Source: an uncultured Pseudomonadota bacterium (lineage in GTDB: Bacteria > Pseudomonadota > Gammaproteobacteria > Burkholderiales > CAIKXV01). From it: a DNA stretch of 64,000 nt. The notes beneath the pieces are model-generated. The model was not told where the DNA came from. It saw nothing but the letters and a program-made list of their open reading frames with translations, and searched no databases. The first letter of the stretch is position 1, and each line of letters starts with the position of its first letter. The DNA is taken from the NCBI GenBank assembly GCA_903831455.1, contig CAIKXV010000197.1, positions 1 through 64,000 of the forward strand, in the 5' to 3' direction. Of the stretch, positions 28,065 through 36,413 are shown one piece after another. A program made the position numbers and the translations under genes.

Positions 28065-29042
28065 GTGACCGATTCCCTCGATTTCACCACCCCGGCCGCA
28101 CCGCCGCCCCCGACGGCCCGTCCTGCCACGGCACCCGCGTCGGCCTCGCCGCTCGCCCGCCTGCAGGCGAAGCTCGCCACGCTGGACCTGTCGAGCATGC
28201 CGCGGGTGTCACCGGTGGCGAGTCGACTCGCCGCGATGGGTCCGGATGATCTCGAGTCTTCCAAGGAATTCTGCGCGCTGATCGAACAGGAGCCGATCTG
28301 CGTGGCCCGCCTGATCGGGCTAGCCAACTCGGTGGCCTACGGTGCGCCGGGCAAGAAGTTCAACAACCTCGAGCAGGCGGTGCTGCGCATCGGCCTGGAG
28401 CGCGCCGCGCAGATCGCCTTCGGCATGCTCTGCGGCCAGGCGATCAACAAGGGGCTGTCGCCGCAATGGCGAGAGTTCCTCTGGCTGCACGCCATCGCGG
28501 TCGCGCACGGCGCGAGCCTGCTCGCCAACAAGGTCAACCCGCAGGAACGCGCCAACGCCTACCTCGCGGGGATGATCTACGACATCGGCACCCTGGTCAT
28601 CGAGTGCCTGCAGCCCGGCACGCTCGACCTGCTGCTGCAGACGGCCGAGAACCGCGGACTCAAGCTCGGTCGGGTCGAGAACGCGATGCTGGGCAAGGCC
28701 CGCAAGGCCGTCACGCACGCGCTGCTCGATCGCTGGTCGCTGCCGACGGACATCGTCGTCGGCATCGCCGAACGCGACCCGGGTGCCATCGACATGAACT
28801 CGCTGTCGGCCATCCTCGCGCTGGCCGACGAAATGGCGCGCTCGGGCACGGTGCTGGGCTCGGTGTATGCCGACACGCCCGCGCCGTTCGTGCTCGACTC
28901 GATCGTGGTCGAGGACTTCAGCCCGCAGCTCACCGCGCTGGTCAGTTGCGGCGATGCGGACCTGGAGAAGATCACCGAGCGTCTGGCCGACCAGGTGCAG
29001 GTGCTGCGCTCGACTGCCCAGAGCTTCTCGGACGTGGCCTGA
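28065..29042 (+). CDS. HDOD-domain protein
   Basis: 325-residue protein. After a Pro/Ala-rich N-terminus (about residues 1-40), an HDOD domain runs from about 45 to 250: MPRVSPVASRLAAM, EQEPICVARLIGLANSVAYG, the helix NNLEQAVLRIGLERA and LAGMIYDIGTLVIECLQP. HDOD domains are HD-fold relatives lacking full metal ligands and act in signalling, often in motility or c-di-GMP circuits. The start is uncertain: GTG at 28065 has GGAG ten bases upstream and gives a compact protein, while an in-frame GTG at 27945 would be leaderless relative to the sigma-28 promoter. Regulation by FliA is the clear inference. Confidence 0.85.
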   Translation: MTDSLDFTTPAAPPPPTARPATAPASASPLARLQAKLATLDLSSMPRVSPVASRLAAMGPDDLESSKEFCALIEQEPICVARLIGLANSVAYGAPGKKFNNLEQAVLRIGLERAAQIAFGMLCGQAINKGLSPQWREFLWLHAIAVAHGASLLANKVNPQERANAYLAGMIYDIGTLVIECLQPGTLDLLLQTAENRGLKLGRVENAMLGKARKAVTHALLDRWSLPTDIVVGIAERDPGAIDMNSLSAILALADEMARSGTVLGSVYADTPAPFVLDSIVVEDFSPQLTALVSCGDADLEKITERLADQVQVLRSTAQSFSDVA

Positions 29043-29147
29043 CGCCGCAGGCCCGTAGCGCGCCCGCTCGAACCGGGCGCACGACAGCGCATGGACGGGG
29101 CGCGAGGCGCGTCACGCGTCGCGGGCCTGCACTAGGCTGCGGGCACC

Positions 29148-30452
29148 ATGCTCCCGCGTCCTCTCCCCGCAGGCCTGCCGCGACACGACCCGTCCCCTTC
29201 GATCCGCCGTCGGCCGGCCCGGCCGCGGCGGTCGAACGCGCTACTCGCCGCGGGGCTGATGGCCAGCACGCTGGCCGCCGCGAACCCGGGCACGGTGCCG
29301 AAACCCACGGCCGAGGCGTCCCCGCGCGGCGCTGCCGCGAGCGCCGCACCCGCACCGGCCTGTACGCTGCCGCCGCGGGGCTGGTTCATGCCGGGGCGTC
29401 CCGCAGCCGCGGCCCCATGGAGCGACGCGCTCGGCCATTCCATCGTGCTGCTCGGCGAGCGCCACGACAGTGCGGATCACCACCGCTGGCAGTTGCAGGT
29501 GCTGGCGGCACTGCACGCGCAGCGCCCCGACCTCGTCATCGGGCTGGAGATGTTTCCGCGCCGGGTGCAGCCCGCGCTGGATCGGTGGATCGCCGGTGAG
29601 CTGACCGAAGCCGACTTCCTGCGCCAGTCGGACTGGGCGCGGGCGTGGGGCTTCGACGCCGCGCTCTACCTGCCGATCCTGCACTTCGCGCGGATGAATC
29701 GCATCCCCCTCATTGCGCTCAACGTCGAGCGTTCGCTGGTGCGGGCGGTGGCGAACAGTGGCTGGGATGCGGTGCCCGTCGAGCAACGCGAGGGCGTCTC
29801 GCGCCCTGCGCCTGCGCCCGAGCGGCAACTCGCGAGCCTGCGCGAGATCCACCAGGCGCATCCCGCGCCCGCCGGTTCCAGCGCCACGCCCGACGCACTG
29901 CGCTTTCGCCGCTTCGTCGAGGCCCAGCTCGTCTGGGACCGCGCGATGGCCGAGGCACTCGCCAACCGACTGCGAGCGCGTCCCGGCGGCCTGCTGGTGG
30001 GCCTGGTCGGCACCGAGCACGCCCGCCGCGACCAGGGCGTGGCCCACCAGTTGATGGCGATGGGCCAGCCGACCCCCTACGTGATGCTGCCGCTCGATCG
30101 CGAACCCGGAGCCGCGTGTCCGGCGGCGAGTGCGGACCTCGCGCAGGCGTGGTTCGTGATCCCGTCCGCCGCACCCTCGGCCACACGCGAACGACCGAGG
30201 CTGGGGGTGTCGCTGGATACGCGCGATCGCGCCGTGGTGATCACGGCGGTCTCGCCCGGAAGCCTTGCCGCCCGCAGCGGCCTGCGCGCGGGCGATCGCG
30301 TCGTCTCGGTGGCGGGCCGGCCCGCGGAGGACGCATCGGTGGTCATCACCGCCGTGCGCGAGCAGCCCGCGGGCACGCTGTTGCCGATCACCGTCGCTCG
30401 CGAGGGGCGCGAGACCGAGGTGCTGGTGCGGTTTCCCGCAACGACCCCGTGA
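29148..30452 (+). CDS. ChaN-family (Tiki-like) protein fused to a C-terminal PDZ domain
   Basis: 434 residues. A long basic N-terminus and hydrophobic stretch (ALLAAGLMASTLAAAN) act as signal peptide; there is no lipobox cysteine, unlike classical ChaN lipoproteins. The ChaN domain (about 95-310) shows VLLGERHDSADHH, LVIGLEMFPRRVQPALD and WGFDAALYLPILHFARMN. ChaN proteins bind heme and share the EreA/Tiki fold. From about 347 a PDZ domain follows (LGVSLDTRDRAVVITAVSPG, SGLRAGDRVVSVAGRP). It is expected in the periplasm. The M1-type peptidase gene starts 50 bases later, so the two may be co-transcribed and may cooperate in peptide or heme handling (inference). Confidence 0.87.
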   Translation: MLPRPLPAGLPRHDPSPSIRRRPARPRRSNALLAAGLMASTLAAANPGTVPKPTAEASPRGAAASAAPAPACTLPPRGWFMPGRPAAAAPWSDALGHSIVLLGERHDSADHHRWQLQVLAALHAQRPDLVIGLEMFPRRVQPALDRWIAGELTEADFLRQSDWARAWGFDAALYLPILHFARMNRIPLIALNVERSLVRAVANSGWDAVPVEQREGVSRPAPAPERQLASLREIHQAHPAPAGSSATPDALRFRRFVEAQLVWDRAMAEALANRLRARPGGLLVGLVGTEHARRDQGVAHQLMAMGQPTPYVMLPLDREPGAACPAASADLAQAWFVIPSAAPSATRERPRLGVSLDTRDRAVVITAVSPGSLAARSGLRAGDRVVSVAGRPAEDASVVITAVREQPAGTLLPITVAREGRETEVLVRFPATTP

Positions 30453-30502
30453 GCGCACGGCGCTCGCGCGGCTCGGGCCACACGCGTCCCTTCGGGGAAC
30501 GG

Positions 30503-32635
30503 ATGTCGCGCCCGCGCCGGCGTGCGATGCTCGGGGCCGGTGCGCTGCTGGCAACGGCGCCGCTGCTGCGCACGCAAGCCGCCCCTGCGCCCGCGTCCGC
30601 GGCCTCACCCTCGCGCGCATCACCGCCAGCGCCCCGCTCTCCTGCCGCTCCGGCTGCCCCATCGAACGGGTCGGGGCTGTCTGGCTCCACGACGCCCTTC
30701 GCTCACGCCGACTTCGACCTCAGGCTGGAACCCGCAGCCCGAAGGCTGATCGGGCGAGTCGACTGGCGACTTCCCGTCGGCGGGCCGCTGTCGCTCGTGC
30801 TCGACCGCGCGCTGCGCATCGACGAACTGCTGCCCGGCGACGGACTCGCCGCCCCACCGATCGACCACGACGAGCGCGGTCGCTGGCGACTGCGCGTCGC
30901 CGCCCGCTCGCGCGCGGCGACGCTGCGCGTGAGATGGTCGGGCACGCTCGCCCCGATCGATCCGTCGATCGATCATCGACGCGTGCTGGGCGCGTTGCCC
31001 GCGATGCTCTCCGCGGAGGGCGGGTGGCTGCCGGCCGGCAGCGCCTGGTATCCGGAGCCGGGCGTGCCGTTCACCTATCGCGTTGCGGTCGAGGGTGGCG
31101 CGCAGCACCGCGCGCTGGTACCCGGGCGGATCACGGGCGCACTGCAAGGGACCGCGAACACCCGCGCCACGTTCGAGTCCCATGCACCCGAGGAGGGACT
31201 CACGCTGATGAGCGGCCCTTGGGTCGTGACGGTTCGCGAGCCGGCCACACCCGAGTCCCCGCGCCTGCTGACCTGGTTCACGCCGGCCACGCAGTCGCTG
31301 GCCGACACCTATCTTGATGCCGCGGGCGGCTTCATCGCACGCTTCGCCAAGCGCATGGGGCCCTATCCGTTCGATGCGTTCTCGATCGTGGCCGCGCCGC
31401 TGCCCGCCGGCTTCGCGCTGCCCGGCCTCACCTGGGTGGGCGAACGCCTGCTGCCCCTGCCTTTCATGCGCGGACAGTCGCTCGCGCACGAGATCGCGCA
31501 CAACTGGTGGGGCAACGGCGTGCGGGTCGACACCCGCACCGGCAACTGGAGCGAAGGGCTGGCGACCTGGCTCGCCGACCATGCGCTGCGCGCCGAGCAG
31601 TCCTCGCAGGCGGCGCGACGCATGCGCTGGGGCTGGCTGCGCGAGCAGGCGACGCTGGACCCGAAGCAGGACATGCCGCTGTCGAGGTTCCTGATGCGCA
31701 CGCAGGGGGCCTCGGCCACGGTCGGCTACGGGCGCGCGGCGATGCTCTTCCACATGGTCGCAGCCGACATCGGCGAGCCCGCCTTCGATCGCGCGCTGCG
31801 CGCGCTGATGGGCTCGCACCTGGGGCGCCGCGCGGGCTGGCGCGACCTTCAGGCCGCCTTCGAGCGGGCGTCCGGCCGTTCGCTGGAGACGCTGCTGCCG
31901 CCGATGACCGGACTCGTCGGCGCACCCACCCTGGGCCCGGTCAGCGCACGGTGGACCCCGGACACGCGCACCCTGATGTTGCGACTCGCGCAGCGCACGC
32001 CCTACGGCACCGCCGCGCGGGTGCGGGTGCGCACCGCCCAGGGCACGCAGGACGTGCAGGCGAGCCTCATCGCCGGGGCCGATCAGGTCCGGCTCGCGCT
32101 GTCCTCCGGGCTGGAGCCGCAGTCGATCCAGTTCGATCCGCAGTACGACCTGTGGCGGGCGCTGGCTCGGAGCGAGCAACCGGCGCTGCTGCGCGACGTG
32201 CAACAGGCCCCGCGGGTGCAATGGATGGCGCTGGCGCCGAAGGCGGACTGGGAGCCGATGGCGCGCGAACTGGCCACCCGCCTGCTCGAGTCCGCCCCGT
32301 CCGCCGCGCCAAGCGGCAGCGGCCGCATCGACGATGCGGTGCCGCTGCTCATCGCGGGCACGCCTGCGGCGGTGGCCGCGCTGGCGGCACGCGAGCCCGC
32401 GCTCGCGCGACCCGCGGATCTGGGCGAGCCCGGCGAAGTCGAACTGTGGGCCGCGCGCAGCGCGAGCGGCACCCCTCGCCTGATCGTGGCGGCCGAGACG
32501 ACCGCCACGCTGCAGCGCCTGCTGCCACGCCTCGCGCACTACGGGGGCGAGGGTTACGTGTCCTTTCGTGCCGGCCGCGTGGCGGCGCAGGGCGTCGGCG
32601 CGTTCGAGCCGCCGACGGTGGCGGTCTCGCGCTGA
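30503..32635 (+). CDS. M1-family (gluzincin) metallopeptidase-like protein, exported
   Basis: 710 residues. A twin-arginine-like leader (RPRRRAMLGAGALLATAP) is followed by an Ala/Pro/Ser linker and a beta-rich N-terminal domain. The zinc site is complete: HEIAHNWWGN near residue 328, with the third ligand Glu 18 residues later in NWSEGLATW. The downstream TVGYGRAAMLFHM supplies the likely catalytic tyrosine. The GxMEN exopeptidase motif is not evident; the region reads LPGLTWVGERLL, so aminopeptidase specificity is doubtful. The track ORF starts far upstream inside the ChaN gene; ATG at 30503 follows CGGGGAA and begins the leader. Confidence 0.85.
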   Translation: MSRPRRRAMLGAGALLATAPLLRTQAAPAPASAASPSRASPPAPRSPAAPAAPSNGSGLSGSTTPFAHADFDLRLEPAARRLIGRVDWRLPVGGPLSLVLDRALRIDELLPGDGLAAPPIDHDERGRWRLRVAARSRAATLRVRWSGTLAPIDPSIDHRRVLGALPAMLSAEGGWLPAGSAWYPEPGVPFTYRVAVEGGAQHRALVPGRITGALQGTANTRATFESHAPEEGLTLMSGPWVVTVREPATPESPRLLTWFTPATQSLADTYLDAAGGFIARFAKRMGPYPFDAFSIVAAPLPAGFALPGLTWVGERLLPLPFMRGQSLAHEIAHNWWGNGVRVDTRTGNWSEGLATWLADHALRAEQSSQAARRMRWGWLREQATLDPKQDMPLSRFLMRTQGASATVGYGRAAMLFHMVAADIGEPAFDRALRALMGSHLGRRAGWRDLQAAFERASGRSLETLLPPMTGLVGAPTLGPVSARWTPDTRTLMLRLAQRTPYGTAARVRVRTAQGTQDVQASLIAGADQVRLALSSGLEPQSIQFDPQYDLWRALARSEQPALLRDVQQAPRVQWMALAPKADWEPMARELATRLLESAPSAAPSGSGRIDDAVPLLIAGTPAAVAALAAREPALARPADLGEPGEVELWAARSASGTPRLIVAAETTATLQRLLPRLAHYGGEGYVSFRAGRVAAQGVGAFEPPTVAVSR

Positions 32636-32751
32636 ACCGGCGATCCGCGCCCCCGGCCGGGTCACCCCGGCACCGGACTCCAGTCCCGGCTGCCCCCTGA
32701 AGTTCGGGTCATGTCGGCCGGATCACGGCCGCGGGTTAGAATCGCGGGCGC

Positions 32752-32827
32752 GCCCCGGTAGCTCAGTGGATAGAGCAGCCCCCTCCTAAGGGGCAGGTCG
32801 GACGTTCGATTCGTCTTCGGGGCGCCA
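32752..32827 (+). tRNA. tRNA-Arg (anticodon CCT)
   Basis: A 76-base cloverleaf. Acceptor GCCCCGG pairs with TCGGGGC (one G-T pair). The D arm is GCTC...GAGC, the anticodon stem GCCCC/GGGGC encloses CTCCTAA (anticodon CCT, decoding AGG), the T arm is GGACG-TTCGATT-CGTCT, the discriminator is G and the 3' CCA is encoded. TAGAAT at 32737 is a plausible -10 element ten bases upstream. AGG is rare in such a genome, so this is probably the sole reader of that codon. Confidence 0.97.
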
Positions 32828-33197
32828 GAACTCTCCAGGCCTTGCGTCATCTCCCGAGGGCTTCGGAACATCGCCTGCCCACGTCGTCCCCCGAATGCCG
32901 AGGGTGGCGACGGGTCCCGCGCAGCGGAGCGTGTCGCGGCGTTCCGTTTGGCCGAGGTGCCTCCGCCCCTGAACGCCCGTCCCCGGCACGCGTTTGGTGT
33001 CCCTGCCTCACCGACGTTCCGCGGGCGGCTCGGTGGTGACGGGATCCGGCACCCGGGCCAATGCCGGCACGCGCACTCCCGTTCGCCGCGGGCCACCGCG
33101 AGGCGGCTGGGTCCCGGCGCAGGTCGCCGAGGGAATCGGGGCTGGTCGACCGGTATACTGGAGCACGAGCCGCAGCATCGCGGACAGGAGGGCGTTC
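32828..33197. other. Intergenic region between tRNA-Arg and flavoprotein gene (370 bases)
   Basis: No gene is evident; ORFs on both strands are Arg-rich shadows. I looked for a second copy of the tRNA 3' end that would mark an integrated element and found none. A TATACT at about 33154 is a possible -10 for the following gene, with a poor -35. Confidence 0.5.
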
Positions 33198-34778
33198 ATG
33201 GGCTTCGACGAGACATGGGACGTCATCGTGGTCGGCTTCGGCCACGCGGGCGGGATATCGGCGATCAACGCCGCCGACCAGGGCGCGCGCACGCTGGTGG
33301 TGGAGAAGTCGCCCGTGCCCGGGGGCCTGTCGATCTGCTCCTACGGCGCGGTGCGCAGCGCGCGCGACCGCGAGGGCGCGTACGACTACCTCACCGCCAC
33401 CTGCGCCGGTCGCACGCCGGCTGCCGTGTTGCGTACGCTGGCCGATGGCATGTGCGAACTGGAGGCCTACGTCCGCGAACTCGCACGCGTGAACGGCGCG
33501 GTGATCGAGACCTCGATCGAACAGAACGCGAAGGCCGAGGCGGCGACTGACCCGTACCGGCGGCGCATCAGCGCCAACTACCCGCTGCCCGGCACCGAGT
33601 CGTTCTATCACACGTCGGTCATCGACGTGCCCGGCTTCGACGCCCGCGCGGAATACCCGTGGGCGAATGGCGCACCGAACGGGCCGAAACTGTTCAAGGT
33701 CGTGCACGACAACGTGGCCAGGCGCGGGATCGAGGTGCGGCTCGCCACGCCCGCGCAGCGGCTGGTCACCGACCCCGCGACCCGCGAGGTGCTGGGCATC
33801 GAGGTCGGGGCACCCGGCGCCACGCGGAGGCTCCGCGCGCGGCGCGGCGTGGTGCTCGCCTGCGGTGGCTTCGAGGCGAACGGGGCGATGAAGCAGCAGT
33901 TCTTCGAGGGCCAGCCCGTGCTGAACGCCGCTGCGCGCTGCAACGAGGGCGATGGCATCCGGATGGCGCAGGCGCTCGGCGCGGGCCTCTGGCACATGTG
34001 GCACGTGCACGGCGCCTACGGCTTCCGCCATACCGACCCGTCCTACCCGTACGGCATCCGGGCGAAGCGCTTCCCCGACTGGTTCCCCGGCGAGTCCGAT
34101 CGCCCTCGCCTCCCGATGGCGTGGATCCTGCTGGACCGCTTCGGGCGTCGGTTCATGTCCGAGTACCAACCCTACTCCCAGGACACCTGCATCCGGCCGC
34201 TGATGCAGCTCGACCCGGTGACCCAATCGTTTCCCCGCAACCCCGCGTTCCTGGTCTGCGACGAGGCTGGCCGGCGGCTGTATCCGCTGGGCAAGCCGAC
34301 CTCCAATGACCCCGGCATCCGCTACGAGTGGAGCGAGGACAACCTGCGCGAAGTGGACAACGGCATCCTCACCCGGGCAGCGACGCTGGAGGAACTGTTC
34401 GAGCGGCTCGGCCTCGACGCCGATGCCGTACGCGCAGGCGTCGCCAGCATCGCGCGCTGGAACACGCTGTGTGCAGCCGGGCGTGACGAGGACTTCGGCC
34501 GCCCGCCGGGTTCGATGCGGCCGATCATCGAGCCGCCCTTCATCGGCGCGCCGGTGCACGCGACCCTGTCCAACACGCAAGGGGGCCCGGTGCACGACGA
34601 GCACAGCCGCATCCTCGACGTGTGGGGCGAGCCGATCCCGCGCCTGTACGCAGCCGGCGAGATGGGCAGTGCATTCGGCCACCTCTACTTCTCCGGCGCC
34701 AATATCGCCGAGTGCTTCGTCACCGGCCGGGTCGCCGGGTCCGCGGTCGCGCGGGAAGCGGCCGGCGCCTGGGCCTGA
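33198..34778 (+). CDS. FAD-dependent oxidoreductase (fumarate reductase/ketosteroid dehydrogenase flavoprotein family)
   Basis: 526-residue FAD_binding_2 enzyme, predicted cytoplasmic, reducing or desaturating an organic substrate. The FAD Rossmann motif VIVVGFGHAGGISAI is near residue 10, with the ribose-binding acidic residue in TLVVEKSPVPGG near 35. A second FAD segment (VVLACGGFEAN) is near 217 and the C-terminal FAD motif (RLYAAGEMGSAFGHLYFSG) near 485. AGGAGGG lies seven bases before ATG 33198; the track start at 32994 adds a spurious leader. No electron-transfer partner or transporter is adjacent. Family members include 3-ketosteroid dehydrogenases, fumarate reductase-like proteins and urocanate reductases, and I cannot tell which. 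Confidence 0.88.
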   Translation: MGFDETWDVIVVGFGHAGGISAINAADQGARTLVVEKSPVPGGLSICSYGAVRSARDREGAYDYLTATCAGRTPAAVLRTLADGMCELEAYVRELARVNGAVIETSIEQNAKAEAATDPYRRRISANYPLPGTESFYHTSVIDVPGFDARAEYPWANGAPNGPKLFKVVHDNVARRGIEVRLATPAQRLVTDPATREVLGIEVGAPGATRRLRARRGVVLACGGFEANGAMKQQFFEGQPVLNAAARCNEGDGIRMAQALGAGLWHMWHVHGAYGFRHTDPSYPYGIRAKRFPDWFPGESDRPRLPMAWILLDRFGRRFMSEYQPYSQDTCIRPLMQLDPVTQSFPRNPAFLVCDEAGRRLYPLGKPTSNDPGIRYEWSEDNLREVDNGILTRAATLEELFERLGLDADAVRAGVASIARWNTLCAAGRDEDFGRPPGSMRPIIEPPFIGAPVHATLSNTQGGPVHDEHSRILDVWGEPIPRLYAAGEMGSAFGHLYFSGANIAECFVTGRVAGSAVAREAAGAWA

Positions 34779-34964
34779 ACGCGCAACCACGGTGCCAAGG
34801 AAGCCACGGGCTGCTTCAATTGCCGATCCGCGGATGCCGGCTGATCGGCGTTGGCGCCATCCGCGACGACACCCTCTCGGGAGGCGACTGCATGGACGCT
34901 TGAGGCCGTGGGATCGGCCGCGTAGACTCGATCTCGCAGGATCCACGCCCCACGAGTCTCCCCG

Positions 34965-36170
34965 ATGACCGACCGCACCCGCCCGAATCGGGAACCAGGC
35001 GCGCATTCGCGCCACAAGGACACGATCGTCGGCCATGCGGCGCGCGACCCGCAGCGCTTCTCGGGCATGGTGAATCCGCCGGTGTTCCGCGGATCGACCG
35101 TGCTGTTCGAGAACACCGCCACCTACGAGGGGCGGGACCCGGACGACTACAAGGTGATGCGCTACGGCGTGCACGGCACGCCGACCACCTTCGCCCTCGA
35201 AGCGGCGGTGGCGGAGCTCGAGGGCGGGCATGCCGCCGTCGCGGTGCCGTCGGGGCTGGCTGCGATCACCGCGGCGTTACTGGCCTACGCGCGGCAAGGC
35301 AGCCACCTGCTGGTGACCGACACCGCCTACGGTCCCACGCGCACCTTCTGCGACCGTCGGCTCACCGCCCTGGGCGTGGACGTCGAATACTACGACCCGG
35401 CGATCGGCGCGGACATTGCCGCACTGATCCGCCCGCATACCTGCGCGGTGTACTGCGAGGCGCCGGGCTCGATGACCTTCGAGATGCAGGACATCCCGGC
35501 GATCGCCGCCGCCGCGCATGCGAAAGGCGTGCCGGTGCTGGCCGACAACACTTGGGGTACGCCCTACTTCTTCCGCGCCTTCGACCACGGCGTCGACGTG
35601 TCGATCCATGCGGGAACCAAATACATCGCCGGCCACTCGGACACGCTGATCGGCGTGATCGTCACCAACCCGGCGAACTGGCTGACCGTCCGGCGCAGCG
35701 TCGCCGACCTGGGCATGTGCGTGAGTCCGGACGACTGCTGGCTCGCGCTACGCGGCCTGCGAACCATCGGCGTTCGCATGCGTCACCAGATGCAGAGTGC
35801 GCTGGCCGTCGCCCGCTTCCTCGAGGCGCATCCCCGGGTCTCGCGCGTGCTGTACCCGGCACTGGAAAGCGACCCCGGCCATGCCGTCTGGAAGCGCGAC
35901 TTCGACGGTGCCGCCTCGCTGTTCGGCGTGGTGCTGAAGCCTTCGACCGACGCGTCGGTGGTGGCGATGATCGATTCGCTCGAACTGTTCGGCATCGGGT
36001 CGAGCTGGGGTGGGTACGAGAGCCTGGCGATCCGGGCGAAGATGATCACGCGCACGGCGACGCCGTGGAACCCGGAGGGGCCGCTGGTCCGTCTCCACGT
36101 CGGCCTCGAACATCCCCAGGACCTGATCGATGACCTCGCGCACGGGCTGTCGTTGCTCACGACGCAGTAG
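34965..36170 (+). CDS. metC: Cystathionine beta-lyase (PLP-dependent)
   Basis: 401-residue Cys/Met-metabolism PLP enzyme, predicted to cleave cystathionine to homocysteine, pyruvate and ammonia. The PLP-phosphate loop AVPSGLAAI is near 90, the stacking aromatic is in TDTAYGPTR near 123, and the Asp contacting the pyridine nitrogen is in LADNTWGTPYF near 190. The Schiff-base lysine sits in HAGTKYIAGHSD near 219. The C-terminal Arg region (SWGGYESLA) is typical of beta-lyases. No clear Shine-Dalgarno precedes the ATG. Related gamma-lyases are possible, but the length and the WGGYESL motif favour MetC. Its neighbours give no pathway hint. Confidence 0.88.
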   Translation: MTDRTRPNREPGAHSRHKDTIVGHAARDPQRFSGMVNPPVFRGSTVLFENTATYEGRDPDDYKVMRYGVHGTPTTFALEAAVAELEGGHAAVAVPSGLAAITAALLAYARQGSHLLVTDTAYGPTRTFCDRRLTALGVDVEYYDPAIGADIAALIRPHTCAVYCEAPGSMTFEMQDIPAIAAAAHAKGVPVLADNTWGTPYFFRAFDHGVDVSIHAGTKYIAGHSDTLIGVIVTNPANWLTVRRSVADLGMCVSPDDCWLALRGLRTIGVRMRHQMQSALAVARFLEAHPRVSRVLYPALESDPGHAVWKRDFDGAASLFGVVLKPSTDASVVAMIDSLELFGIGSSWGGYESLAIRAKMITRTATPWNPEGPLVRLHVGLEHPQDLIDDLAHGLSLLTTQ

Positions 36171-36413
36171 ACCCACGGGAAACGCCGATGGCCTGCGTGT
36201 GCGGTGCGTCGCGTGTGCCTGCCGGGGCTGACGGTCGAGGGTCCACGGCTGATCGACAGCCCGCCAACCTCTTTCGCGCGGGGGGCCGACGCTGATCCAT
36301 TCCCCGGTCACCGCCATCGGGTCGCTCGGCTAGAATCCAGGCGTTGAAACCGCCTGCGGTTGGATACGACGTCGGCATGCATCGACGCGGCCGATGGCGA
36401 TCCTGGAGGATGC

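Noticed and set aside
32752-33197. tRNA-Arg 3' end as an integration site for a mobile element
   Set aside because: No integrase gene and no second copy of the tRNA 3' end was found downstream.
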